Shown here in pieces: positions 26,490 through 36,034 of a stretch of 64,000 bases of DNA; positions within the stretch are counted from its first letter, which is position 1, and the number at the start of each line of letters is the position of its first letter. The position numbers and the translations under genes are program-made. This stretch comes from Eisenbergiella tayi (GTDB lineage: Bacteria > Bacillota > Clostridia > Lachnospirales > Lachnospiraceae). The notes below the pieces were generated by a model. It searched no databases, was not told where the DNA came from, and saw only the letters and a list, made by a program, of their open reading frames with translations. The stretch lies in the NCBI RefSeq assembly GCF_001881565.1, contig NZ_MPDJ01000001.1, positions 499,966-563,965 of the forward strand. The letters run 5' to 3'.

Positions 26490-28583
26490 TCACTTTCTGT
26501 TTATAATCACATGCTGCATAGGCACTAACGGATATTCCCTTCCGTCCGCCTTCAGCACTCCGCCCTCTTTATCCGTATACACATCCAGCACGCCATCCTT
26601 CCAGTCCATCCATACCGTCCCCTGCCCCACAGGGAAAAAACAGGAAAAATGGCCGAACAGATCCAGCTGCGGAGCCGCCTCAAAGGTATCGTAGGCTGCT
26701 GATGTAGGTCTGACTCCCATACAGTATCTGCCGATCAGATATATCGGGCTCGCGCCCCAGGCATGACAGAGGCTCTTGCCGTACTTGTCTCCGTACATGC
26801 CATACTGCTCCTCCTCCGGCTGTCCCGGCTTATATTCTTCCCAGAAAGTGGAAGCCCCCTGCTCAAGCATTCCTCCCCAATAGCTTCTGATGCTTTCCAT
26901 CACCACATCAAAACGTCCCAGCATCGCCAGTGCTTCCAGTTCATAGAACTTGAAATAGGGCGTGGTAATAGCAGGAATCTCTTCATTCAGCAGTACATTT
27001 TCCAGGATACTCCCCGTTTCCGCACTGTCCGCAAACCCGAAAATTATGGCAAATATATTGGCATGGCGGGTTACCTTTCTTCTTCCCGACTGGTAGCTGT
27101 CTATAAAGGCTCCCTTTTCCTCGTCCCAGAAGAAACGGCGGATCCGGGACAGAAGCATCTCTTTTTTCTGTACAAATTCTTCCTCTCCAAGCCCCAGGAG
27201 CCTGCGTACCGCCGCCATGGCTTCATAGCTTCTCGCCAGCAGCATCTGTTCCGCACAAAGAGTCCCCTCCTTATCCATTTCCGCCCAATCTATGTATACC
27301 CAGTCCCCTTCCCTTCCGTAAAGGAAGCCCTGTTCGTCCGTCTGCTCCATACAGTAACGCATCAGGGATTCCATTTTCGGATAGATCATGCGGATAAATT
27401 CCAAATCCCCTGACATATTATAATAGTTCTCCAGGCTGATAATCCAATACAGAGAGTAATCCAATATGGTATTGATATGCTCCGTCACGGGATCATTTCC
27501 CCGAAGGGCCAGAATGGTCCGCTTACAGATATCCTTGTCGAAGAAAAGGTATTGGTTGATGAAATAGCTCTGATACGCATCCCCCGACCAGATCCACCGG
27601 TCTCTCTTGATCCCGTCAAGAAAGAAAATGCCGCTTGCCAGGCGGAAGGTGGTATCCGCCACATTCCAGATACGGTTCACCAGTTCATCACTGCCGGAAA
27701 AACCGCTTCTTTTGGGAAAATCCACATACTTATACAGTGCTTCCGGCCTGATAAGGGATGCCGCCTCTTTTTCCGGAATGAACAGGTAACGGAATGCACG
27801 CAGCCTGGTATGATAGCACCTTCCGGTATCCCATTTCCCAAAGGGGGAATCTGTCCGGTACGTTAAGGCCGCCGCCTCTGCTTCCCCCGGGATATCCAGA
27901 ACCTGCTTCAGATAACAGAGCTCCGTATCCAGCGCTTCCGCGCGGGATTCCCCATAGCAGAGAGTCACCTTCTCCGGCCTTATCGCCCCATCGATATAAA
28001 TCAGCGTATCCGCCGTAATTTCCCTGCCGAAATCATAAAGGATTCCCCCATCTCTTTCTTCTTGCGAAACCGGGCTGCAGCTTTCGCAGGTATACTCAAA
28101 CTCCTGGGGATCCTGCCCGCTCCTCACATACATATCGTTATACCCAACAGGGACCGCAGGCTTTATGAAGTCCGAAACAGTCCAGTCTTTTCCGGAACAA
28201 ATGATTTCCCCTTCCGCATAAATACAGGGAAGCCCTGTGCGGTTCCCCAACACCACGTCAACAGCTATCTCTTTTGCCGGACAGGTAATCCATTCCCCGA
28301 TCCGATATTTTCTCTCCTGGTAAAAGACCTGTCCTTTGGGAAACCATTCCGGCGCCTCCGCCTGCCATTTCACCAATACATGCCCTATGCCTCTCGCCGT
28401 AACCCGGAACCTTGTTTCCCTGTCAGGCGCAAAGGCTCCATGAAAAACCACATGACGGTGGCAGTCCGCAATATGCCAGTAAGCCGGCCAGAAAAAGCCC
28501 CGTTCCTCTCTGTCAAAATTCTGGCGCATGCCGTGATAAATCTCAAAATCCCCCGGATACCATATCCAATTTGCCATTTTCAT
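26490..28583 (-). CDS. Alpha-L-rhamnosidase-like glycosidase (GH78-type, short form)
   Basis: Protein of 697 aa with a beta-sandwich front and an (alpha/alpha)6 barrel. The segment 'LDGIKRDRWIWSGDAYQSY' (Asp328 in the middle) is the counterpart of the GH78 'RNERxGWxGD' active-site strip, but with Asp in place of the first Glu, as in many rhamnosidase-related proteins. It lacks the extra N-terminal domains of the 1165-aa enzyme at 8.3 kb. Either ATG of the MKM start is possible (GGAAGGA upstream). It is first gene of an operon with GH2. Its upstream region is occupied by the MITE-like element at 28607-28739. Confidence 0.8.
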   Translation of the reverse strand: MKMANWIWYPGDFEIYHGMRQNFDREERGFFWPAYWHIADCHRHVVFHGAFAPDRETRFRVTARGIGHVLVKWQAEAPEWFPKGQVFYQERKYRIGEWITCPAKEIAVDVVLGNRTGLPCIYAEGEIICSGKDWTVSDFIKPAVPVGYNDMYVRSGQDPQEFEYTCESCSPVSQEERDGGILYDFGREITADTLIYIDGAIRPEKVTLCYGESRAEALDTELCYLKQVLDIPGEAEAAALTYRTDSPFGKWDTGRCYHTRLRAFRYLFIPEKEAASLIRPEALYKYVDFPKRSGFSGSDELVNRIWNVADTTFRLASGIFFLDGIKRDRWIWSGDAYQSYFINQYLFFDKDICKRTILALRGNDPVTEHINTILDYSLYWIISLENYYNMSGDLEFIRMIYPKMESLMRYCMEQTDEQGFLYGREGDWVYIDWAEMDKEGTLCAEQMLLARSYEAMAAVRRLLGLGEEEFVQKKEMLLSRIRRFFWDEEKGAFIDSYQSGRRKVTRHANIFAIIFGFADSAETGSILENVLLNEEIPAITTPYFKFYELEALAMLGRFDVVMESIRSYWGGMLEQGASTFWEEYKPGQPEEEQYGMYGDKYGKSLCHAWGASPIYLIGRYCMGVRPTSAAYDTFEAAPQLDLFGHFSCFFPVGQGTVWMDWKDGVLDVYTDKEGGVLKADGREYPLVPMQHVIINRK

Positions 28584-28606
28584 CCATTCCTTCCTGATAA
28601 CCGATA

Positions 28607-28739
28607 GTTACTGTTCACTCCGTGACCAGTAACCTGCATAAATCCATTTAAAATCGCCTGCGGCGATAGGATTTATGCACTCTTGAATCACTTTCTCACG
28701 TACTGTGCAGTAAATGCACAGTATTGAGTGAACAGTAAC
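28607..28739. mobile_element. MITE-like element, 133 bp, with 8-bp target duplication
   Basis: The ends are 14-bp perfect inverted repeats, GTTACTGTTCACTC (28607-28620) and GAGTGAACAGTAAC (28726-28739). The element is flanked on both sides by the direct repeat AACCGATA (28599-28606 and 28740-28747), as left by transposition. Inside are further hairpins: TGCATAAATCC/GGATTTATGCA enclosing ATCGCC/GGCGAT, and ACTGTGC/GCACAGT. No coding capacity is seen. It is probably mobilised in trans by an unidentified transposase. It ends only 23 nt before the rhamnosidase start and within the divergent promoter region, so it forms the leader of that operon. This covers most of the gene-free stretch 28584-28895. 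Confidence 0.8.
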
Positions 28740-28895
28740 AACCGATAATCCTTGTTCATGCCTGGGTATACTTCCTGCAATTGTTTTATTTATATAGGTA
28801 TTATATAATAATGGGAGGCTGTATCTAAACGTCCGATATCTTGTTTTCCGCAAATTGGTACGCCCAAAACCCAGTTGCTTATTTTAGGAGATCCC

Positions 28896-29924
28896 ATGAA
28901 AAATCAAAAGAAGCCTTCACCGCCGGAACAGATGCTTGTCAGGAATAATTGGACAGATTCTTCCGAACGCATGACCATTATCACGCCTCTTACCATGTTT
29001 TATAAAATAAGGGATGAGAAGAACGGTAAGCTGCTCCATGCGGCTTTTTACCCCGGCTCCATGAGTTCTGCCTATATGCCGAATAATGCGGTTTCCCATC
29101 AGCATGATCATTTTGAACTGATGTATGTCCTGGAAGGGGAGCTGACCAATAAAATAGAACGGATTTCCTATACCTATAAGAAAGGGGATGCCTGCCTGCT
29201 GAACCGAAATACCAGGCACATGGATATCCCAGGCCCCCGCTGCAGTGTGGTATTCATTAATTTCCATGCGGAATATATCCTGGATTTGATGGACAGGGAT
29301 GTCCTCTTTGATTTAAGTCCCCGCCTCACTTCCCCCGACGGCATTATCCATGATTTCCTGCTTTCCAATCTCCAGGGAGAAGAACGCTTTGCCCGCAATT
29401 ATCTGGAATTTTCCTCTACCCTTCACACCCTTTCCAGCCCTTCGGAAAATCCGGCGGAAGTCCTTATTGACCGGATGCAGCAGAGCCTGATTGACAACAG
29501 GCCAGGCTATTCTTACTTGCTGCGGGGACTGCTGCTTCGCCTGATATATACGCTGGAAGATAAAAATAAATTCCACTGCAATTTCATGCAGCTGGATTCC
29601 AGTAATGAAGATTTTCTCTTTGCCCGTATTTCCAATTATATGGAAGAAACCCACGGACGGATATCCCGTTCCCAGCTTTCCCATGCTTTGCATTATAATG
29701 CGGAATACCTGAATCAGATCGTAAAAAGGCGTACCGGGCAGAGTCTTCTGAAGCTGGCGGGCAGTTACCGTCTGGACTGGGCAAAACAGCTGTTAACAAG
29801 TACGGATAAAAGCGTGACTGAAATTGTAGAGGAACTGGGGTTCTCAGGAACTTCGCATTTTTATGATTTTTTCAGGAAAGAGACCGGAATGTCGCCGCTG
29901 GAATACAGGGAAAGGAATCAATAA
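28896..29924 (+). CDS. AraC-family transcriptional regulator with N-terminal cupin domain
   Basis: Soluble regulator of 342 aa. The N-terminal half contains a cupin-like sugar-binding fold ('VSHQHDHFELMYVLEGELTN', about residues 67-86). The C-terminal part (about 245-342) is the two-helix-turn-helix AraC domain ('VTEIVEELGFSGTSHFYDFF', ending MSPLEYRERNQ). The start was chosen at the ATG after TTTTAGGAGATCCC. It is divergent from the GH78-GH2 operon and is its most likely regulator, responding to an intracellular sugar. Confidence 0.92.
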   Translation: MKNQKKPSPPEQMLVRNNWTDSSERMTIITPLTMFYKIRDEKNGKLLHAAFYPGSMSSAYMPNNAVSHQHDHFELMYVLEGELTNKIERISYTYKKGDACLLNRNTRHMDIPGPRCSVVFINFHAEYILDLMDRDVLFDLSPRLTSPDGIIHDFLLSNLQGEERFARNYLEFSSTLHTLSSPSENPAEVLIDRMQQSLIDNRPGYSYLLRGLLLRLIYTLEDKNKFHCNFMQLDSSNEDFLFARISNYMEETHGRISRSQLSHALHYNAEYLNQIVKRRTGQSLLKLAGSYRLDWAKQLLTSTDKSVTEIVEELGFSGTSHFYDFFRKETGMSPLEYRERNQ

Positions 29925-30267
29925 TTGTCTGCGCTCTCTTCTGCCCGACATCCGGTGATCTGTCTGGTAATAAACAGCTGCTTAAATTGTTAAATAACTA
30001 TAAACAGAACAAATTATTATTGCATACCAGTATCAAATAGATGTATACTACGATATACGAAAAGTGTTCCCGTTCTGTTTCATCTCATAAATCTCTGACA
30101 CAGCAATATTTTCAGTTCCAGTAATAATTCTGTTCTTCCTCATTATTTTATTCTTGTTTTACTGCTCCTTACTTTCTCACTTTAATTTTCTATATCTATT
30201 ATCTGTTTCTTAATATCTTAACTCATTCAATCATTTTAAGGCCAATCATTTTAATCTTGTTTACCTA
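29925..30267. other. AT-rich intergenic region without recognised genes
   Basis: About 340 bp between the AraC stop and the toxin-antitoxin promoter. I see no gene, no RNA gene and no strong hairpin. The sequence is very AT-rich with long pyrimidine tracts. Confidence 0.6.
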
Positions 30268-30296
30268 TTGCGTTTTAATAGCAAATTTGTTATAAT
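30268..30296 (+). promoter_or_regulatory. Probable promoter/operator of the toxin-antitoxin operon
   Basis: TTGCGT at 30268 and a perfect TATAAT at 30291 are spaced by 17 nt. A short dyad (ATTGC / GCAAAT) overlaps the spacer and could be the autoregulatory operator. The predicted transcript would begin only about 10 nt before the start codon, with AAGGAG at its very 5' end, which is unusually short. Confidence 0.55.
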
Positions 30297-30312
30297 TAAA
30301 CCAAGGAGAAAA

Positions 30313-30672
30313 ATGTACGAAATTATTTTTTATGAAGATGCTGACGGCTATAGCAGCATTGCAGACTACATATATACGCTAAAAAAGAAAGCTGCTACGG
30401 ATAAAAGCAGCCGTATCAATTTAAACAAAATTATTGCTTTCCTGGATTTACTGCAGGAATACGGAACACGAATCGGCGAACCTGTAACAAAACATGTAAA
30501 TGGAGATATATGGGAACTGAGGCCGCTAAAGAACCGTATATTGTTTGCATGCTATAAGAATAATACTTTTATCCTTTTACACTATTTTACGAAAAAGACA
30601 AAGAAGCTTCCGCAGAAAGAACTGGAACAAGCTCTGAGGAATCTGAATAATTTCAAGGAAAGGAATGGATAA
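30313..30672 (+). CDS. HigB/RelE-like toxin (phage Gp49-like family)
   Basis: Small basic protein of 119 aa, probably an mRNA-cleaving toxin. 'EIIFYEDADGYSSIADYI' at the start and 'GEPVTKHVNGDIWELRPLKN' followed by 'RILFACYKNNTFILLHYFTKKTKK' match the Gp49-like/HigB fold: a beta-sheet core with basic residues near the C-terminus. The start was taken at the ATG with AAGGAGAAA; the longer frame has no ribosome binding site. It is followed after 3 nt by an XRE antitoxin, giving the toxin-first order characteristic of higBA. Confidence 0.88.
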   Translation: MYEIIFYEDADGYSSIADYIYTLKKKAATDKSSRINLNKIIAFLDLLQEYGTRIGEPVTKHVNGDIWELRPLKNRILFACYKNNTFILLHYFTKKTKKLPQKELEQALRNLNNFKERNG

Positions 30673-30675
30673 TCA

Positions 30676-30960
30676 ATGGCAGCAACATGGAAACAAATCA
30701 GAGAAGGCCTTGCTTTAAGTGAAGAAGAAGAAAGAGTCATTGAACTGGAAAAAAATCTGATAAAGACTCTGGTACAAATCCGGGAGGAAAAAGAACTTAC
30801 CCAGGCTCAATTGGCTGATATATGCGAGGTAAGCCAGCCGGTTATTGCCCGTCTGGAAACCGCCGTTCATTCTCCCCAGCTTAACAGCCTGTTAAAAATT
30901 CTTGTTCCATTGGGATATACTCTGGAAATTGTTCCGCTCAAGAAAAATTTTTCAAATTAA
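30676..30960 (+). CDS. HigA-like antitoxin, XRE helix-turn-helix
   Basis: Protein of 94 aa. An N-terminal helix rich in Glu precedes a Cro/C1-type helix-turn-helix (about 35-90): 'EKELTQAQLADICEVSQPVI', then 'ARLETAVHSPQLNSLLKIL'. It should neutralise the preceding toxin and repress the shared promoter. The spacing of 3 nt from the toxin stop indicates coupled translation. Confidence 0.9.
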   Translation: MAATWKQIREGLALSEEEERVIELEKNLIKTLVQIREEKELTQAQLADICEVSQPVIARLETAVHSPQLNSLLKILVPLGYTLEIVPLKKNFSN

Positions 30961-31009
30961 TATTCGCAATAATTCCACTGTCAAAGTCAAAAAGCCCCCT
31001 TACTATGCC

Positions 31010-31045
31010 CATCTAAAAAGCGGGCCTGCACATTCACAGGCCCGC
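31010..31045 (-). terminator. Terminator of the enolase gene
   Basis: GCGGGCCTG pairs with CAGGCCCGC (9 bp, 8-nt loop, 31020-31045), followed on the minus strand by TTTTTAG. It lies 21 nt after the enolase stop. Confidence 0.9.
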
Positions 31046-31066
31046 CTCAATGTCTTAAGAGGGGAG

Positions 31067-32488
<1,422 letters not shown>

Positions 32489-33433
32489 TTACAGCTCTAA
32501 ATTTTCTATTATTTTTTTCAGTTCTCCGGCGGAATCACATAACTGCTTCTTCTCACTTTCGTTGAGAGGAATTTCCAGAACCTTTTCCGCACCATTCTGA
32601 CCGACGATCGTAGGAACGCTGAGACAGATATCCGTCAGTCCATAGGGACCGTCAATATAACTGGATACCGGCATTACAGAATGTTCATTACGGATAATGC
32701 TTTCCGTGATCCGGCTGACAGCCATGGCCACTCCGTAATATGTAGCCCCTTTCCGCTCTATGATATCGTATGCGCTGTCACGTACATTCCGGTAGATTTT
32801 CTCCATGGATTCCATGTGATCATAATACCCTCTCAGTTCGCAAAAGCTGTTGATATCAATTCCCGACACATTTGCCCCGCTCCATACAGCCAATTCACTG
32901 TCCCCATGCTCTCCGATAATAAACGCATGGACGCTTCGGCTGTCCACCTGCAGATGCTCGCTGAGCAGATACCGGAACCGGGCCGTATCCAGCACCGTGC
33001 CGCTGCCGATAACCCTCTCCTTGGGATAGCCAGATATTTTGAGCGCCGCATAGGTAAGGATATCCACGGGATTTGCCACAATCATTAAAATCCCCTCAAA
33101 TCCTCTTCCCGTAATTTCCGGTATGATGGACTTCAAAATTGCCACATTTTTATGTACCAGATCCAGCCTTGTTTCTCCCGGTTTCTGGTTTGCTCCCGCC
33201 GTTATGATAATCAGGGAACAGTCGCTGATATCATCGAAACCTCCCGCATAAATCTTGACAGGCTTAACGAAAGGACGTCCATGGCTCAAATCCATGGCTT
33301 CTCCCTCCGCCTTCTTATGATTGGCATCGATCAATACCAGTTCTGAAAAAAGCCCCTTATGTATCAGGCTGAATGCGGTGGAAGCACCCACAAACCCGCA
33401 TCCTATGATTGCCGCTTTCTGAATATTTATCAT
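32489..33433 (-). CDS. ldh: L-lactate dehydrogenase
   Basis: NAD-dependent enzyme of 314 aa interconverting pyruvate and L-lactate. It has the Rossmann motif GCGFVGAS near the start and 'GANQKPGETRLDLV' with Gln at the substrate-specificity position, arguing against malate dehydrogenase. It also has 'GSGTVLDTARFRYLLSEHL', and the catalytic His in IGEHGDSE. The start follows GACAGGAGTAAAT. It precedes enolase on the same strand with a 120-nt gap, and the two may share a transcript. Confidence 0.95.
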   Translation of the reverse strand: MINIQKAAIIGCGFVGASTAFSLIHKGLFSELVLIDANHKKAEGEAMDLSHGRPFVKPVKIYAGGFDDISDCSLIIITAGANQKPGETRLDLVHKNVAILKSIIPEITGRGFEGILMIVANPVDILTYAALKISGYPKERVIGSGTVLDTARFRYLLSEHLQVDSRSVHAFIIGEHGDSELAVWSGANVSGIDINSFCELRGYYDHMESMEKIYRNVRDSAYDIIERKGATYYGVAMAVSRITESIIRNEHSVMPVSSYIDGPYGLTDICLSVPTIVGQNGAEKVLEIPLNESEKKQLCDSAGELKKIIENLEL

Positions 33434-33520
33434 ATTTACTCCTGTCTGCACAGTGTCGTGCACCTTTCAATCAGGAAGATTGAAGTCATATATCCTTCAA
33501 CCGTTCCGTTTTGTTTCTAT

Positions 33521-33577
33521 AAAATAAAAAAGGATTCAGATATTTCCTACCATTTTGGTATGATTTATCTAAATCCT
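33521..33577 (-). terminator. Terminator of the spore photoproduct lyase gene
   Basis: A long hairpin: AGGATTCAGATA pairs with TATCTAAATCCT (one mismatch), and inside it TACC pairs with GGTA. On the minus strand it is followed by TTTTTTATTTTAT. It lies about 85 nt after the gene's stop. Confidence 0.8.
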
Positions 33578-33661
33578 ATTATATCCAATTTTTCATACAG
33601 ACACAAGAACCACTCTTATTTCTTATTGATAATCTTTCTCAGCTTATTATTCACAGTAGCT

Positions 33662-34654
33662 TCAGCTGATATATAAAACGGGCACGGTACCCAGAACCCT
33701 TCTGATTTCGCTGCGCAAAAAGGCTTCGGCCTCGGCCCGTGCTTCCTGCCGGTAGCAGTATCTGCCCCTTCCTCTTCCGGTCATCAGCTCCTTACTGTAC
33801 AGATCCGGAGCCGCAGGAAAGGCTTCTGCGTTTATGGCCCTGTGGACATAGCTGTAGGTCATGAGAATAATTTCCAGAAACATAGTCTTCTTCATTTTAT
33901 CCGACAGCCCTGCCTCCAGCTCTTCTAAAAGCTCACGGTACATATCCTTCCATCCATCCGTCAAAATAACAGGAGCGATCAAAAGCCCGCAGGGATATCC
34001 TGCTTCACACATTTGATTCACCGCCTGAATCCGCTCCTTCAAAGAGGACGTCCCCAGTTCAATTCGGCTGATGATCGGCTGCGGATTCACACTCATACGG
34101 AAAATTACCTTACCCCTATGATCCAGCGAAAGCAGGGGCTCCACCATATGGAATTTAGTAGGAAAAGTAAGGCTGCCATTTCCTTCCTCTGCAAAACGAG
34201 GAATCGTATACAGCAGATTTCCGGTTATGGTATTCTCCAGCACAAGATCACTGTTGCTTCCGATTTCATAAGTCCGTCCCGGCTCCTTGAGGGAACGTCT
34301 CAGCAGCCTGTCCAGCATCTGTTCCCGGTTCACAAAAAGCCGGAGATACGCACATTTATTATAGTTGCAGACCAGATAACAATACAGGCACATAGCGGTG
34401 CAGCCGGAAGATGTAAAGGGTACCAGATAGTCGGATACCTTATGATTCTCCACATATTTATGGGTTTTCCGGATTCCCATTATCAGATTTCGCTTCATAT
34501 GCCCGAATTCCGAATTGGGCTTTTCCTGCATTTCCTTTATCGAATTATGGCTTTCAATGGGAATCCAGGGAATATCCGGATATTGCTCCATCAGCTGCAG
34601 CCCCAGCTCATATTTCAGGCTGTCCGGCTCATAATATACGGCATCGAATACCAT
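33662..34654 (-). CDS. splB: Spore photoproduct lyase (radical SAM)
   Basis: Radical-SAM DNA repair enzyme of 330 aa that reverses the thymine dimer formed in UV-irradiated spores during germination. The Fe-S cluster cysteines are C85, C89 and C92 in the CX3CX2C motif 'GCTAMCLYCYLVCNYNKC', which matches the clostridial family form. 'YEIGSNSDLVLENTITGNL' is another family mark. The start was placed at the ATG eight nt after GGAG; an in-frame ATG two codons earlier lies too close to it. The gene implies a spore-forming host. It stands alone, with its own terminator. Confidence 0.93.
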   Translation of the reverse strand: MVFDAVYYEPDSLKYELGLQLMEQYPDIPWIPIESHNSIKEMQEKPNSEFGHMKRNLIMGIRKTHKYVENHKVSDYLVPFTSSGCTAMCLYCYLVCNYNKCAYLRLFVNREQMLDRLLRRSLKEPGRTYEIGSNSDLVLENTITGNLLYTIPRFAEEGNGSLTFPTKFHMVEPLLSLDHRGKVIFRMSVNPQPIISRIELGTSSLKERIQAVNQMCEAGYPCGLLIAPVILTDGWKDMYRELLEELEAGLSDKMKKTMFLEIILMTYSYVHRAINAEAFPAAPDLYSKELMTGRGRGRYCYRQEARAEAEAFLRSEIRRVLGTVPVLYIS

Positions 34655-34735
34655 GTACATATCTCCTTTTTTCAGATAACTATGGTATCAGTATATCCCG
34701 TTATACACAAAGCATCCGTATATTTACAAGGTTCT

Positions 34736-36034
34736 TTATTTCTGGTGCTCCTTCCGATATTCCTGAGGTGTCATATCCGTCAGTTTTTTAAACATCTTGG
34801 AAAAATGGGAAAAGTTATCGTATCCCACCTTGGAGGCCACAATACTGATAGAAAGATTGGATCGTTCCAACAGCGTCCTGGCCATATTCATTTTTTCCAA
34901 AAGAATATAATCCTTAAAGGTTTCCCCCGTCTGCTGCTTAAACAGCCTGGAAAAATATTCCTCATTCAGATGCACCAGTTCAGCCACATCGGTACGTGAT
35001 ATATTCTTATTCAGATTCGCCTTGATATAGGAAACCGCTTTTTGAACAGGCTCCGCCTCCCCCTCGTTGCCTTCTGCTTCTTCTCCGGCGCCGTCCGCCA
35101 GCTTGAAAATGCTGCTTTTCCCCGATGGGTTCAGTTCCTCTCCCACCCCTGCAAGATAAGTGAGCATTCCTCCGAATGCCGGTCCATGGCTTTCTTCTTC
35201 TGAAGCCGGCAGCTTCGTCCCCATATATACCGCAATGGAAAAATCCATTTGAGCCTCCACGAAATCATAGAATTCCTTCAGGCCCACTTCCCATTTTTCT
35301 TCATCAAAGAGACTGTCTTCCACAGCCGCAAGAATGACAAAGCTTCCATCCTGCATGGAGGCTATGCAGGTCACTCCATGGGCCCCGGCGAAAAGCTCTT
35401 CCAGCACATTCCTGATAACAAGGCGCACCAGCTTATCATCCCAGGTGTTGATGATCCGTTTCCATTTTATAATGCGCACCACTGCCGGGTAAAAAGAAAA
35501 CTTTTTAAAATCCGGCTGCAGCAATTCCTTCAGTGTGCTTAAAATCTGTTCCGCGTCCCCTTCCCGCCCCTGGCGCAGCTTCATGCAGATGGCTTCCAGA
35601 ATGGTATCCCGCTGTTCCACCACCAGCTTCCTTGTATTCTGCAGCTGCCGGACACTTTGATTTTCCCTGATTTTTCCCTCCGCTTTCCGCAAAACCGCTT
35701 CCACTTCCTCATATCGGACCGGCTGAAGAATATAGTCAAAGCTTCCCAGACGTATCGCCTCTCTCGCATAGGAAAAATCCGCATGCGAGGTCAGGAAAAT
35801 GCATTCCAGCGCGGGCAGCCTTTCTTTTGCCCACTGGCACAGCTCCAGGCCGTCTTCCTCCGGCATCTCTATATCGCTGAGCATCACATCCACCGGGAAA
35901 TTTACCAGCACAAGCTTGGCCTCCCTTGCGCTGCAGGCCGTATATACCTTTTCCACACCCAGCTCTTCCCATCGGATCCCTTCCCTTAAGCTCTCCACAA
36001 TCGCTTTCTGATCATCAACTATCAATACGTTCAT
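34736..36034 (-). CDS. YesN-type response regulator with AraC domain
   Basis: Response regulator of 432 aa. The receiver (about 1-120) starts 'MNVLIVDDQKAIVESLREGI' with the acceptor Asp in 'VDVMLSDIEMPEEDG'. A middle region of about 190 residues has no motif I recognise. The C-terminus (about 330-432) is an AraC helix-turn-helix pair ending 'TDMTPQEYRKEHQK'. The start follows GAGGGGAAAAGCGG and overlaps the kinase gene by 20 nt. No importer or enzyme gene adjoins this pair, so its target is not evident from the window. Confidence 0.93.
   Translation of the reverse strand: MNVLIVDDQKAIVESLREGIRWEELGVEKVYTACSAREAKLVLVNFPVDVMLSDIEMPEEDGLELCQWAKERLPALECIFLTSHADFSYAREAIRLGSFDYILQPVRYEEVEAVLRKAEGKIRENQSVRQLQNTRKLVVEQRDTILEAICMKLRQGREGDAEQILSTLKELLQPDFKKFSFYPAVVRIIKWKRIINTWDDKLVRLVIRNVLEELFAGAHGVTCIASMQDGSFVILAAVEDSLFDEEKWEVGLKEFYDFVEAQMDFSIAVYMGTKLPASEEESHGPAFGGMLTYLAGVGEELNPSGKSSIFKLADGAGEEAEGNEGEAEPVQKAVSYIKANLNKNISRTDVAELVHLNEEYFSRLFKQQTGETFKDYILLEKMNMARTLLERSNLSISIVASKVGYDNFSHFSKMFKKLTDMTPQEYRKEHQK

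Noticed and set aside
28607..28853. An 81-codon minus-strand frame over the MITE-like element
   Set aside because: It is made almost entirely of the element's inverted repeats and hairpins and has no ribosome binding site.
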